From NCBI RefSeq assembly GCF_022012305.1, contig NZ_JAKLTM010000007.1:165499-229498 (forward strand): a DNA stretch of 64,000 nucleotides. Direction: 5' to 3'. Every line of letters begins with the position of its first letter. Within the stretch, counting starts at the first letter, position 1. A model generated the notes under the pieces. That model had not been told where the DNA came from and made no database searches. It saw nothing but the letters and a program-made list of their open reading frames with translations. Source of the DNA: Ramlibacter paludis (lineage in GTDB: Bacteria; Pseudomonadota; Gammaproteobacteria; Burkholderiales; Burkholderiaceae_C). Of the stretch, positions 51,276-58,909 are shown in pieces. The position numbers and the translations under genes were made by a program.

Positions 51276-51791
51276 TTAGCGCCGCTGCGATGCCTGCCAG
51301 GCCTGGATCCGCGGCAGCAAGGCGGCGCGGCGCGCCAGGGCGTCCCTGGTCCAGACCTCTTCGCGCTCGTAGTACACCTCGAAGGCCGGCGTCCCGGGCG
51401 GCAGCAGCACCCAGGGCTGCTTGCTCGCGGTGAAGATGTGCACGTCGGGCGGCAACAGGTCCGGCTGGTCGAGCGTGCCGACGCGGACGAACTTGGTGAA
51501 CGGCCCCGAACCCGCATAGTGGCTCCACACGGCCACGCGGCAATGCGGGCAGCGTGCGATCTGCTGCCCCTTGCCGCTTTCCGAAGGCGTGTCCACGATC
51601 TCCGGCGGCTCGCCGAGATTGGCGACACGGTCGGATTCGATCATCGCGTTCAAGGCGAAGGACGCGCCCGACTCGCGCTGGCACCAGCGGCAGTGGCAGC
51701 AGTGCACCACCAGCGGAGGCGTCTCCATGCGATAGCGCACGGCGCGGCAGTCGCAGCCGCCTTCGGTGGGAAAGACGAGGGGTTCGTTCAT
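51276..51791 (-). CDS. GFA-family (glutathione-dependent formaldehyde-activating-like) zinc protein
   Basis: The 171 residues have the GFA zinc motif set: GGCDCRAVRYR, HCCHCRWCQRESGASF and ARCPHCRVAVWSHY. GFA proteins bind zinc and sometimes glutathione-formaldehyde adducts; most are uncharacterised. The C-terminal tail of about 40 residues (EREEVWTRDALARR) extends beyond the core. The ATG overlaps the stop codon of the next upstream gene. Confidence 0.88.
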   Translation of the reverse strand: MNEPLVFPTEGGCDCRAVRYRMETPPLVVHCCHCRWCQRESGASFALNAMIESDRVANLGEPPEIVDTPSESGKGQQIARCPHCRVAVWSHYAGSGPFTKFVRVGTLDQPDLLPPDVHIFTASKQPWVLLPPGTPAFEVYYEREEVWTRDALARRAALLPRIQAWQASQRR

Positions 51792-52183
51792 TTCGACTGC
51801 GTTCCCAGGTAGTGGGCCGCGGCCATCACGATGGGCAGCAAGAGCTCCGGCACCAGGTAACCGATCCACAAGGCCTTGGGCTCCGGCAGGCCGACGATGG
51901 ACATGGACACCACGCGTCCCAGGCCGGCCATGAAGACCGCGAGGGCGATCAGGTAAACCAGCGTGCCCTGCTGCCGCACGGTGATGGCGGACCACAGGCA
52001 GATGAGGCCGGTGCCGAAGTAGATGCCCGCGAGGAAGCGATGCACGTTGTCCAGGCGCGGGGTGGTGTCGGGCTGCCCGAGCACGAACTGCAGGGTGCCG
52101 CCCAGGAGCGCGATGGCCGTGAACAGGAACAGGCAGATCCGCACGACCAGCTGGCTCGCGGAAAGCGGCATTTCGACCGGCAT
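51788..52183 (-). CDS. DUF4345-like membrane protein
   Basis: A 131-residue protein with four predicted membrane helices (LVVRICLFLFTAIALLGG, FLAGIYFGTGLICLWSA, LVYLIALAVFMAGLGRVVSM, LVPELLLPIVMAAAHYLG). The RLDNVHRFLAGIYFG segment matches DUF4345 as I know it. Function unknown. Confidence 0.75.
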   Translation of the reverse strand: MPVEMPLSASQLVVRICLFLFTAIALLGGTLQFVLGQPDTTPRLDNVHRFLAGIYFGTGLICLWSAITVRQQGTLVYLIALAVFMAGLGRVVSMSIVGLPEPKALWIGYLVPELLLPIVMAAAHYLGTQSK

Positions 52184-52199
52184 GGGATCCCCTCGTTGT

Positions 52200-52397
52200 C
52201 TATTCGTCCAGCAAGCCGCCCTTGTAGAAGCTCCAGGCCGTCCCGTCGTGCAGGTAGAAGAAGCCGTCGCCGCAGGCGTCCTTGCCGGGATAGTAGTCAC
52301 GATAGGCCTTGGGCACCAGCTTTTCCAGCTGGTCGTCCGTGAGCTCTTCGAACTCCTCGGGCGTGATCGCCATGCCCGCGCGCAGCCGCCTGTCCAT
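52200..52397 (-). CDS. Small hypothetical protein (65 residues)
   Basis: A short soluble protein, Asp/Glu- and aromatic-rich: MAITPEEFEELTDDQLEKL and AYRDYYPGKDACGDGFFYLH. It starts 8 bases after the SRPBCC stop codon and shares strand and spacing with its neighbours, which supports it as a real gene. An ATG eight codons later is an alternative start. I do not recognise the family. Confidence 0.6.
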   Translation of the reverse strand: MDRRLRAGMAITPEEFEELTDDQLEKLVPKAYRDYYPGKDACGDGFFYLHDGTAWSFYKGGLLDE

Positions 52398-52405
52398 GCC
52401 GTCCC

Positions 52406-52849
52406 CTATTCGCTGATTTCGGGTTCGACCACGCGGGCCAGCTGCAGCAGCGACTCCTGCCAGCCCAGGTAGCACATCTCGGCGGGGATCACGGAGGGGA
52501 TGTTCTCCTGCACCACGTTCATCTCGGTGCCGCAGGACACCTGCGTGAGCGTGACGGTGGTGACCATCTCGCCGGGCAGGTTCGGATCGTCGAACTTGCT
52601 CGTGTAGCGCAGCTTCGCGCCCGGCTGGAGCTCCAGGTACTTGCCGCCGAAGGAATGGCTCTGGCCGTTGCCGAAGTTGGTGAAGGACATGCGCCAGCTG
52701 CCGCCCACCTTGGCGTCCATCTGCTGGACCTGGCCGGTGAAGCCGTAGGGCGGCAGCCACTTGCACATGGCCGCCGGGTCGAGGAAGGCGCGATAGATGC
52801 GCTCGGGCGGCGCGCGCAGGACGCGGTGCAGGCGGACGGTGTTGCTCAT
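52406..52849 (-). CDS. SRPBCC (AHSA1-type START-fold) protein
   Basis: A 147-residue protein with the AHSA1 pattern: VRLHRVLRAPPERIYRAFLD, MCKWLPPYGFTGQVQQMD, VGGSWRMSFTN and MCYLGWQESLLQLARVVE. The fold forms a hydrophobic ligand pocket. Function unknown. The internal ATG at MSNTVRLH was chosen over the one four codons upstream. Confidence 0.85.
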   Translation of the reverse strand: MSNTVRLHRVLRAPPERIYRAFLDPAAMCKWLPPYGFTGQVQQMDAKVGGSWRMSFTNFGNGQSHSFGGKYLELQPGAKLRYTSKFDDPNLPGEMVTTVTLTQVSCGTEMNVVQENIPSVIPAEMCYLGWQESLLQLARVVEPEISE

Positions 52850-52919
52850 GCTTGGCTCCATGGGGAAGAGGACGACCCTCTGCTGCTACGACGAACGGGC
52901 GGGCCGGAAATCGACATGC

Positions 52920-53435
52920 TCAGGAATCGCTTCCTGGCCGCGCATCCTGCTGGCCGCCGGCCTTGGGCGGCGCTGGCCGGTGCTCGGCCGACTCGCGCGC
53001 CGTCCGCATCTCGATGGTCTGGGCGCGCTCCTTGGCGATGGCGTCCTCGACCCGTTCCACGAGCAGCACGAAAGCCGCCTGCTCGGGCTGGTCGCGATAG
53101 ACGCCGCCGCGGGCCTGGTACAGGCAGGCTTCCTGCCGCAGGAAAGACTTCATCAGGTCGTAGTTCTTCCAGTGCTCGCGCAGGTGGAAGATGCCTTCGA
53201 GCGACACCAGGATGGTCACCAGCAGGCTGAGCAGCGTGGGCACGATGGACGGCACGTCCTTCACGTTGATCAGCACGGGCACGGTCGCCGCGAAGATCGC
53301 CGCCAGCGACGCGGTGCCCAGGTAGCCCCAGCGGTAGCGGTCCCCCTTGCGGGTGTAGGCGTCGGTCTTGAAGTCGACGCGCGTCTTCAGGTAGTCGTCC
53401 GGCGTTCGCGCCGAGTAAGGGGATGCTGCGGACAT
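52920..53435 (-). CDS. DUF4231-like membrane protein
   Basis: A 171-residue protein with two adjacent membrane helices (TASLAAIFAATVPVLINV and IVPTLLSLLVTILVSLEGIF) flanked by charged regions: YLKTRVDFKTDAYTRKGDRY before and HLREHWKNYDLMKSFLRQEA after. This pattern is DUF4231, sometimes linked to SLATT-type membrane effectors of nucleotide-signalling systems. No nucleotide cyclase is adjacent here. Confidence 0.72.
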   Translation of the reverse strand: MSAASPYSARTPDDYLKTRVDFKTDAYTRKGDRYRWGYLGTASLAAIFAATVPVLINVKDVPSIVPTLLSLLVTILVSLEGIFHLREHWKNYDLMKSFLRQEACLYQARGGVYRDQPEQAAFVLLVERVEDAIAKERAQTIEMRTARESAEHRPAPPKAGGQQDARPGSDS

Positions 53436-53506
53436 GGTGGCCTCCCTGCCGTTGCGCGGAGGATTGTGCCCGCGGGGGAGGGTTTGGCAAGCCCTCCCCG
53501 GCGCAC

Positions 53507-54253
53507 TCAATGCAGGGTAACGACGATGGGCGCGCCGCGGGTGATGATCATCGTGTGCTCGTACTGCGCCGACAGGTTGCCCGCGGCGCCGGCCAGCGTC
53601 CAGCCGTCGGCCGTCTCGGTGACGATCCGGCTGCGCGTGGAGAGGAAGGGTTCGATCGTGATGACCATCCCTTCCTTCAGCGTGCGCATGTCCGCCGGAT
53701 CGAAGTAGCCGGCGATGTGCTCCGGCTCCTCGTGCAACGCACGGCCGACGCCATGGCTGCCGAGGTTCTCGATCACCTTGAAGCCGTAGGCCTTGGCCGT
53801 GCGCTCGATGGCGGCGCCTATGCCGCTGATCGGCTGCCCCGCGCGCGCATGCTTCATCGCCGCTTCCAGCGCCGTGCGGGTGGCGTGGCACAGGCGCGTC
53901 TTCAGCGGATTGGTGGGCGGCACCACCACCGTGCCGCCGGTATCGGCGAAGTAGCCGTCGAGCTCCGCCGACACGTCGACGTTCAGCACGTCGCCGGCGC
54001 GGATCACGCGGTCGCCGGGGATGCCGTGCGCGGCTTCCTCGTTGATGCTGATGCAGGTGGCGCCGGGGAAGTCGTAGGTGAGCCGGGGCGCCGAGCGCGC
54101 GCCGTGTTCGGCGAGCCAGCGTTCGCCGAACGCGTCGAGCTCGCGGGTGGTCATGCCGGGTTCGGCCGCGTCCAGCATCTGCTGGAGCACCAGCGACACG
54201 ATGCGGCCGATGCGCTGGAGGCCGACGACGTCGTCCTGGGTTTCGATGGTCAT
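53507..54253 (-). CDS. map: Type I methionine aminopeptidase
   Basis: Map removes initiator Met from nascent proteins. The 248 residues have the pita-bread metal ligands Asp93, Asp104, His167, Glu201 and Glu232, plus substrate-binding His76 in NEEAAHGIP. This copy stands alone and not next to rpsB, so it may be a second, accessory Map, common in Burkholderiales. Confidence 0.94.
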   Translation of the reverse strand: MTIETQDDVVGLQRIGRIVSLVLQQMLDAAEPGMTTRELDAFGERWLAEHGARSAPRLTYDFPGATCISINEEAAHGIPGDRVIRAGDVLNVDVSAELDGYFADTGGTVVVPPTNPLKTRLCHATRTALEAAMKHARAGQPISGIGAAIERTAKAYGFKVIENLGSHGVGRALHEEPEHIAGYFDPADMRTLKEGMVITIEPFLSTRSRIVTETADGWTLAGAAGNLSAQYEHTMIITRGAPIVVTLH

Positions 54254-54259
54254 GCCGGA

Positions 54260-54625
54260 TTATCCCGGTTCGTGGCAGACCAGTTCGACGTTGTGGCCGT
54301 CCGGGTCCAGCACGAAAGCCGCGTAGTAGTTGGCGTGGTACTGCGGACGCAGCCCCGGGGCGCCGTTGTCCTTGCCGCCCGCCGCCAGGGCCGCGCGATG
54401 GAAGTCCCGCACCTGCTGGCGGGTTGCCGCGCGGAACGCGATGTGCAGGTGCGCCGGCTTCTCCTGCGTGGGGCCGAGGCACAGCGAGGTCTTGCCGTCC
54501 GCGCTCATCTCGACGCCCAGGGCGTTCTCCTGCACCAGCTCGATGCCGAGCGGCTGCAGGGCCTGCAGATAGAAGGCCTTGCTGGCCTGGTAGTCGCGGA
54601 CACCGAAGAAGACGTGGTCGAACAT
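54260..54625 (-). CDS. VOC-family protein
   Basis: A 121-residue VOC protein: FDHVFFGVRDYQASKAFYLQ at the start and FVLDPDGHNVELVCHEPG at the end. The segment GLRPQYHANYYAAFV is shared almost word for word with the genes at 54953 and 60286, which makes these three paralogues. Function unknown. Confidence 0.87.
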   Translation of the reverse strand: MFDHVFFGVRDYQASKAFYLQALQPLGIELVQENALGVEMSADGKTSLCLGPTQEKPAHLHIAFRAATRQQVRDFHRAALAAGGKDNGAPGLRPQYHANYYAAFVLDPDGHNVELVCHEPG

Positions 54626-54629
54626 GGAT

Positions 54630-54944
54630 CTACTGGCGGCCCTTCAGGGCCTTGGCGCGTTGCTCGGGCGTGAGATGGTAGAACATGCGGCACACGGCCT
54701 TCGCGTGTTCGTCGTGCACGCTGTAGGGCCACGCGCATTCGGGCGTGATCTCCACCGCCTCCTGGGGCGCGCCGGCCGGCTCGACGGCGCGGAAGCCGGA
54801 ACCGGCAAAGCCGCCGAGAAGCACGGCCCAGAACGCCGCCGCCACGATGGTGAGCAGCGCCAGGGAACCCACCACGATCCACTTGGCGACGGCGTAGATG
54901 CGGGGGAAGCCTTCCGGGGCAGGCGGGTCGGCGGCGTCGGGCAT
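54630..54944 (-). CDS. Hypothetical single-span membrane protein
   Basis: A 104-residue protein with one membrane helix (IVVGSLALLTIVAAAFWAVL) and a C-terminal soluble part with two Cys (ITPECAWPYSVHDEHAKAVC) ending in a Lys/Arg-rich helix. It lies between two VOC genes with short gaps. I do not recognise the family. Confidence 0.6.
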   Translation of the reverse strand: MPDAADPPAPEGFPRIYAVAKWIVVGSLALLTIVAAAFWAVLLGGFAGSGFRAVEPAGAPQEAVEITPECAWPYSVHDEHAKAVCRMFYHLTPEQRAKALKGRQ

Positions 54945-54952
54945 GCGATCCG

Positions 54953-55351
54953 TCAGGGCGGGGGCGCGTCGTGGCAGGCGACGCAGATCTTGTTGCCTTC
55001 GGTGTCGCGGAAATAAGCGCCGTAGTAATTGGCGTGGTACTCGGGCCGCAGCCCCGGCGCCCCTTCCGACACGCCGCCGCTGGCCAGTGCCACCCGGTAG
55101 GCCTCGTCGACCGTGGCCCGGCTCGCAGCCAGGAAGGCCACCATCTGCCCGTTGCCGGCCGCGTGGGCAAGCTGGTCGAACGGCTTGCCGATCAGGAACA
55201 GCGGCCTGGGGCCGGGATGCGACTGCCAGCCGGCCCACGGACGTTCCCGATTGCAGAAGCGCTCCTGCACGCCCAGCACGGGCATCAACGCGCGGTAGAA
55301 AGCCAGCGCCCGGTCGAATTCGGCGACGCCGAGGAAGACATGCGAGAACAA
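54953..55351 (-). CDS. VOC-family protein
   Basis: A 132-residue VOC protein beginning MFSHVFLGVAEFDRALAFY. The segment GLRPEYHANYYGAYFRDTEG parallels the neighbouring VOC gene at 54260, and KICVACHDAPPP ends the chain. The central part (FLIGKPFDQLAHAAGNGQMV) differs from its paralogues. Function unknown. Confidence 0.87.
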   Translation of the reverse strand: MFSHVFLGVAEFDRALAFYRALMPVLGVQERFCNRERPWAGWQSHPGPRPLFLIGKPFDQLAHAAGNGQMVAFLAASRATVDEAYRVALASGGVSEGAPGLRPEYHANYYGAYFRDTEGNKICVACHDAPPP

Positions 55352-55367
55352 GGTCGGTGCTCCGGGT

Positions 55368-55727
55368 TCAATCCAGGTACTGCCAGGTGTCGGCTCCGTC
55401 GAGGCGCCGCACGCGCACCGACTCCAGCAGCTTGGGATCGAAGTTGCGCAGGTTCACGCCATGGCGTGCGCCGGGCTTGGCATCGAGCGGCTCCCAGTGC
55501 GTGGTGCAGCCGCAGGTCGCGCAGCGCAGCGTCCTCAGCGTCCGGTCGCCGTGGATGTACTCCTGCGTGTGCTCCGGATGGCCGGTGACCCGCACGGTCC
55601 CGAACGCGTAGTAGGCCCACACGCCGGCGAGGCGCCTGCAGATGGAACAGTTGCAGCTGGTGGCCGTCTCCGGGGCGGAGGGCAGCTCGATGGTAATGGC
55701 GCCGCAGTGGCAGCTTCCGGTCAGCAT
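55368..55727 (-). CDS. GFA-family zinc protein
   Basis: The second GFA gene of the window, 119 residues, with the zinc motifs GSCHCGAITIELP, SCNCSICRRLAG and LRCATCGCTTHWEP. The internal ATG at MLTGSCHCGA was chosen because GFA proteins start just before the first Cys-x-Cys. Function unknown. Confidence 0.86.
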   Translation of the reverse strand: MLTGSCHCGAITIELPSAPETATSCNCSICRRLAGVWAYYAFGTVRVTGHPEHTQEYIHGDRTLRTLRCATCGCTTHWEPLDAKPGARHGVNLRNFDPKLLESVRVRRLDGADTWQYLD

Positions 55728-55820
55728 GGTGCGTCTCCAGGTGTTTGCTGCTGCAGGCTCGATCCCCGGGGGCATCGGAGTCGTCCGCATGGAAGGTCGG
55801 TCACACGCGATCCCTTCCTG

Positions 55821-56201
55821 TCAGCGTGGCGCTTGCGGCCAGTGCTGGCCAGCTGCGAATGGAAAGTAGAGCTCGCCCGATTCCTGCGCCTGGCAGTAGT
55901 TCAGGCCGAGCCCCGACATGATCGCCCGGATTGCCGGCGGGCCGGAATAGACATCGATCTCCAGCAGGATCTCGTCCGCACCGCCGAACAGCGTCACTTC
56001 GAAGGCGTGCTCTTCCCCATCGAAAGCGCCGGACGCAAACAGCCGCTCGCTCGATTCCTCCCAGCGCAGCCCGGGAAGGATGCCTTCGAGCGCAGCCCTG
56101 ACCTGGTTTCGAGTGCCCAAGGGCTCGCGATGCTCCCGTTCCCACGTGTGCATGGAACCGAGTCCTTCTGCAGCGCGGAAGAGAGCGAGGCGGAACGGCA
56201 T
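55821..56201 (-). CDS. Hypothetical protein (126 residues)
   Basis: A soluble protein without membrane segments. FEVTLFGGADEILLEIDVYS and IRAIMSGLGLNYCQAQESGE look like conserved core strands. It resembles small cassette-type proteins of unknown function. The family is not recognised. It lies between the GFA gene (93 bp) and the cupin gene (21 bp). Confidence 0.55.
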   Translation of the reverse strand: MPFRLALFRAAEGLGSMHTWEREHREPLGTRNQVRAALEGILPGLRWEESSERLFASGAFDGEEHAFEVTLFGGADEILLEIDVYSGPPAIRAIMSGLGLNYCQAQESGELYFPFAAGQHWPQAPR

Positions 56202-56222
56202 GTCCTTGCCTGCTGGTCCGCT

Positions 56223-56675
56223 TCAGAAGACACCGGACTTGAAGAGTTCGCCATTGGCCTCCAGCAGGCGCCAGGCGTTGCCCTCCCTGTACAAGGTGCG
56301 CCCGGTATCGGGGTAGTGGCAGACGTCCTGGCTCACGCGCGTCCCGACGATCAGGTACGAACAGGGCTGGTTCGACTGGTTGGACACGAAGTGGGCAGTC
56401 GGCACACCCGCGGGCCAGCAGGCCGCATCGCCGGCGTGCAGGACCTGCGCTTCGGTGCCTTCCGTGACCGTCACCTCACCGGACAGGACGTACAGGAACT
56501 CGTCCTCGTTCTCGTGCCAGTGCCTGTTGGAAGACCGTGCGCCGGGCTGCAGGGTCTGCACGTTTGCGCCGTACTGCGAAATCCCTCCGGCTTGCGCCAG
56601 CCGCACCGTATCGGTGACGCCGAAGGTCTCGCGTTCGGTTCGTTCTGCCTGCGCCTGGTTCTTCCTGATGATCAT
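56223..56675 (-). CDS. Cupin-domain protein
   Basis: A 150-residue single-domain cupin. Motif 1 is SNRHWHENEDEFLYVLSGE with the His-x-His...Glu metal ligands, and motif 2 is AGVPTAHFVSNQS with the last His. VIVGTRVSQDVCHYPD and YREGNAWRLL are typical of sugar/metabolite-binding cupins. Function unknown. Confidence 0.87.
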   Translation of the reverse strand: MIIRKNQAQAERTERETFGVTDTVRLAQAGGISQYGANVQTLQPGARSSNRHWHENEDEFLYVLSGEVTVTEGTEAQVLHAGDAACWPAGVPTAHFVSNQSNQPCSYLIVGTRVSQDVCHYPDTGRTLYREGNAWRLLEANGELFKSGVF

Positions 56676-56706
56676 CTTGCTTCCGGAGTTCGTCGTTCGA
56701 TCGGGC

Positions 56707-57213
56707 CTACAAGGCCGCGGGGTTGCGTTGCCAAACCGCCCACGTGAGCGCGGTGGCCAAAGTGACCCACGCGAGATAAGGGACCAGCAGCATGCCAGCC
56801 AGCCGGCTGATGCGCCAGAACACCACCAGGGTGGCCGCGATCAGCGCCAGGAGAACCAGCACGTCCGCGAACGCGAGCGCCCCGTTGCGCCAACCGAAGA
56901 ACAGCCAGGACCAGAGCGCATTGGCACACAACTGGCAAAAGAACAGGACGAGTGCGAGGCGCAGGCGCTTGGCGCCTTGGTTGCGCCAGACCAGCCAGGC
57001 GGCCAATCCCATGAGCAGGTAGAGCACGGACCAGACGGGGCCGAAGGCCGACGCAGGCGGCGCCCAGTCCGGGCGAACCAGCTGGGCGTAGAACGCGCCG
57101 GCGTCGACCGATGCGACCGCGCCCACGGCAGCTACCGCGAAGACGATCGCGAGCCAGGCGATGAGGCCGACGATCTGCGCAAGAGGCGATCGTTGGACGG
57201 ATGGACCTTTCAT
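56707..57213 (-). CDS. TspO/MBR-family membrane protein
   Basis: A 168-residue five-helix protein of the tryptophan-rich sensory protein/peripheral benzodiazepine-receptor family. Motifs: VRPDWAPPASAFGPVWSVLY, LCANALWSWLFFGWRNG and WRISRLAGMLLVPYLAWVT. TspO proteins bind porphyrins and sterol-like ligands. The stop-to-start overlap (4 bases) links it to the SLOG gene upstream. Confidence 0.92.
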   Translation of the reverse strand: MKGPSVQRSPLAQIVGLIAWLAIVFAVAAVGAVASVDAGAFYAQLVRPDWAPPASAFGPVWSVLYLLMGLAAWLVWRNQGAKRLRLALVLFFCQLCANALWSWLFFGWRNGALAFADVLVLLALIAATLVVFWRISRLAGMLLVPYLAWVTLATALTWAVWQRNPAAL

Positions 57214-57743
57214 GCCGCACTGCCTTTGACGAGTCCGAGAGCGCGGAGCTGCACCTGCAGTTCATCGACACTGCTCCATGGGAGGATCGGTGAGCTCGCC
57301 CGATCGTCGGGAGGATTGGCGGGAAGTTCGTCGGACCAGCCGCCGCAGCCCACCAGGGGAAGCAAGGGCCGCTTGTGCAGCCAGGCCAGGTGGACTTCGG
57401 ACTTGGTCCCCGCGCGGCCGCCAATGACGATGCACGCATCGCCCGCCAGGGCCATCAAGAGATTGCGGGCGTCCCCCATGCCACAGGGAACGACCACCGT
57501 GGCGGGCCAATCCGCAGGCGGCATCTCGCCGGGCGGCACGATGCTCAGGACCAGTCCCCCCGCGCCAATGGCACGCTCCGCCGCCACCCGCGTCGCGGGA
57601 CTGCCGCATCCGCTCACCACGGTGATGCCAAGCTCCGCCAGCATCTCCCCTGCTTCACCAGCGATGTCGTAGGCGCGTGAGCCGGGCTCGGCGCTGCCGA
57701 GGACACAGACCTGGAGCTTGCGGTGGGATGCGCCAGTGGTCAC
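57210..57743 (-). CDS. SLOG/TIGR00725-type (LOG-like) nucleotide-binding protein
   Basis: A 177-residue Rossmann-like protein with VCVLGSAEPGSRAYDIAGEA, a VVSGCGSP loop, GMGDARNLLMALAGDACIVI and GGRAGTKSEVHLAWLHKRP, the arrangement of the lysine-decarboxylase-like/SLOG superfamily. It is sometimes linked to nucleotide-derived ligands. The start is a GTG that follows closely (12 bases) after the stop of the next gene, whose end carries an attC-like GCCTGAC. It may be the last cassette on the left side. Confidence 0.78.
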   Translation of the reverse strand: MTTGASHRKLQVCVLGSAEPGSRAYDIAGEAGEMLAELGITVVSGCGSPATRVAAERAIGAGGLVLSIVPPGEMPPADWPATVVVPCGMGDARNLLMALAGDACIVIGGRAGTKSEVHLAWLHKRPLLPLVGCGGWSDELPANPPDDRASSPILPWSSVDELQVQLRALGLVKGSAA

Positions 57744-57755
57744 GCTGTTCGCCTG

Positions 57756-58034
57756 TCAGGCATCGACGCCACGCGCTTCGAACTCGATTCCGCCGATGTG
57801 CTTGAACAGGGCGTTGTAGATCGCGCATCCAATTGCGACGCTGACGTATCCCATGACCAGGTACAGGATGGGCATCGCCAGGAAGAACAGGACAGGCGGC
57901 CGGTTGTCCGCCGGCGCGGTTGCCATTGCGAGCAGCATGAAGGGCACCATGAACACCACCGCTCCCACGGTCATGAGGATGGCGAATACCTTGCCGTTCT
58001 GGTGCGGCGAAAACCGGGCGATCTGCTGCTTCAT
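57756..58034 (-). CDS. Cassette K: small membrane protein (92 residues)
   Basis: Two or three membrane helices (VFAILMTVGAVVFMVPFMLL and VLFFLAMPILYLVMGYVSVA) and an Asp/Glu-rich tail. It starts 76 bases after an attC-like core at 58111-58117 and its stop TGA lies in GCCTGAC, the R'' core form seen in this array. Family unknown. Small TM proteins are common integron cargo. Confidence 0.6.
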   Translation of the reverse strand: MKQQIARFSPHQNGKVFAILMTVGAVVFMVPFMLLAMATAPADNRPPVLFFLAMPILYLVMGYVSVAIGCAIYNALFKHIGGIEFEARGVDA

Positions 58035-58110
58035 TCAAGGGCGCCTCCCCGCGCCGCCGATCATTCTCCCCGTTGGGCGACCAGGATTCCAAGCGGACTG
58101 TGGCTTTGAC

Positions 58111-58137
58111 GCCTAACCGCCGGCGCCAGCGTTGGGG
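58111..58137 (-). other. Degenerate attC between cassettes J and K
   Basis: On the minus strand CCCCAAC, then CGCTGGCGCCGGCG, then GTTAGGC. The right core is perfect but the site is only 27 bp, far below the usual 55 bp minimum, so most of the stem has been lost. Confidence 0.5.
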
Positions 58138-58141
58138 GCCC

Positions 58142-58690
58142 TCAGGCGGGGTACTCGAGACAGGATGCAGGAACGTGGTCAGTGAGCCAGACGCCATTGG
58201 GTGAAAGAAAGAACTTCACGCCCGAGCGCGCCATCCGTTCTGCATGAACGACGAGGACGACGGGTTTGCCGTGCCGACCCCCGACCTGCCGCGCAGTGTC
58301 TTCGTCCCGGGAGAGATGCACGTATTGCCGCTTGCCGCGAAGAAGACCGTGCTGGCGAATGCTCTCCAGGTTGGCCGCTGCGGTGCCGTGAAAGAGTCGC
58401 GGCGGCGGGTCAGCCTCGTCATACGAGATAGGCGTTTCGACCGAATGTCCCTGGTTCGCACGGATCAAGGTCCGGTCCTCGTTGAATGCGAACCTCTGCT
58501 TGTCGCTCGTCTGCACGATGCGATCGAGGAGCTCCCGGCCGATCGGCCGGCCGTGTCGTTCTGCGGCCGAAAGCAGTTCTTCCACGGCAACCCAACCCTC
58601 CGGGCGCAGTTGCAGCCCCAGGAGCTCCGGCTGGTGACGAAGCACCAGGCTCAGGAATTTGCTCGCGGTGGTCAACTCCTGGCGGGTCAT
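58142..58690 (-). CDS. kptA: Cassette J: RNA 2'-phosphotransferase KptA/Tpt1
   Basis: Tpt1/KptA moves an internal RNA 2'-phosphate to NAD+. The 182 residues (E. coli KptA about 184) have KFLSLVLRHQPE, SDKQRFAF, RLFHGTAAANLESI, QYVHLSRDEDTARQVG and the KPVVLVVHAERM strand, which include the catalytic Arg/His pattern. The C-terminal NGVWLTDHVP is conserved. It carries an intact attC upstream and a decayed one downstream, and 118 bp of non-coding DNA lie between its upstream attC and its start. Bacteria rarely show a clear substrate; an RNA-repair or ADP-ribosylation role is inferred. Confidence 0.9.
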   Translation of the reverse strand: MTRQELTTASKFLSLVLRHQPELLGLQLRPEGWVAVEELLSAAERHGRPIGRELLDRIVQTSDKQRFAFNEDRTLIRANQGHSVETPISYDEADPPPRLFHGTAAANLESIRQHGLLRGKRQYVHLSRDEDTARQVGGRHGKPVVLVVHAERMARSGVKFFLSPNGVWLTDHVPASCLEYPA

Positions 58691-58808
58691 GCGAACTCCT
58701 CGAGCCCGTGCGGCTCCGGGAAACCTTCCCGCACTTTTGCCTCGTAGGCCGCTTGCTCGAGCGCCAAGTCTCCGCTGACCTACCGCGCAGTCATGTCAGT
58801 TTGCCCAG

Positions 58809-58869
58809 GTTAACGACTGTGCATGCCTTCGGCCGCAGCAAGGCGTGCAGCCTGGAGCCTTTGTTGGGC
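58809..58869 (-). other. attC site between cassettes I and J
   Basis: R'' GCCCAAC and R' GTTAACC (minus strand) flank an imperfect palindrome (GGCTCCAGGCTGCACGCC, then GGCATGCACAGTC). At 61 bp it has the length of a classic 59-base element and looks intact, although its arms differ from those of the right-hand sites. Confidence 0.8.
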
Positions 58870-58909
58870 GTTCAATTGTTTCCCAGGTGCCTCGCCTGCT
58901 GCCGACTTC

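Noticed and set aside
52920..53435. DUF4231 membrane protein considered as an effector of a nucleotide-based phage-defence system
   Set aside because: No cyclase, TIR, SMODS or sensor gene is adjacent; neighbours are map and an SRPBCC gene.
57744..57760. GCCTGAC at the end of cassette K considered as a full attC
   Set aside because: No stem and no GTTRRRY core follow before the SLOG gene start; it is at most a remnant of R''.
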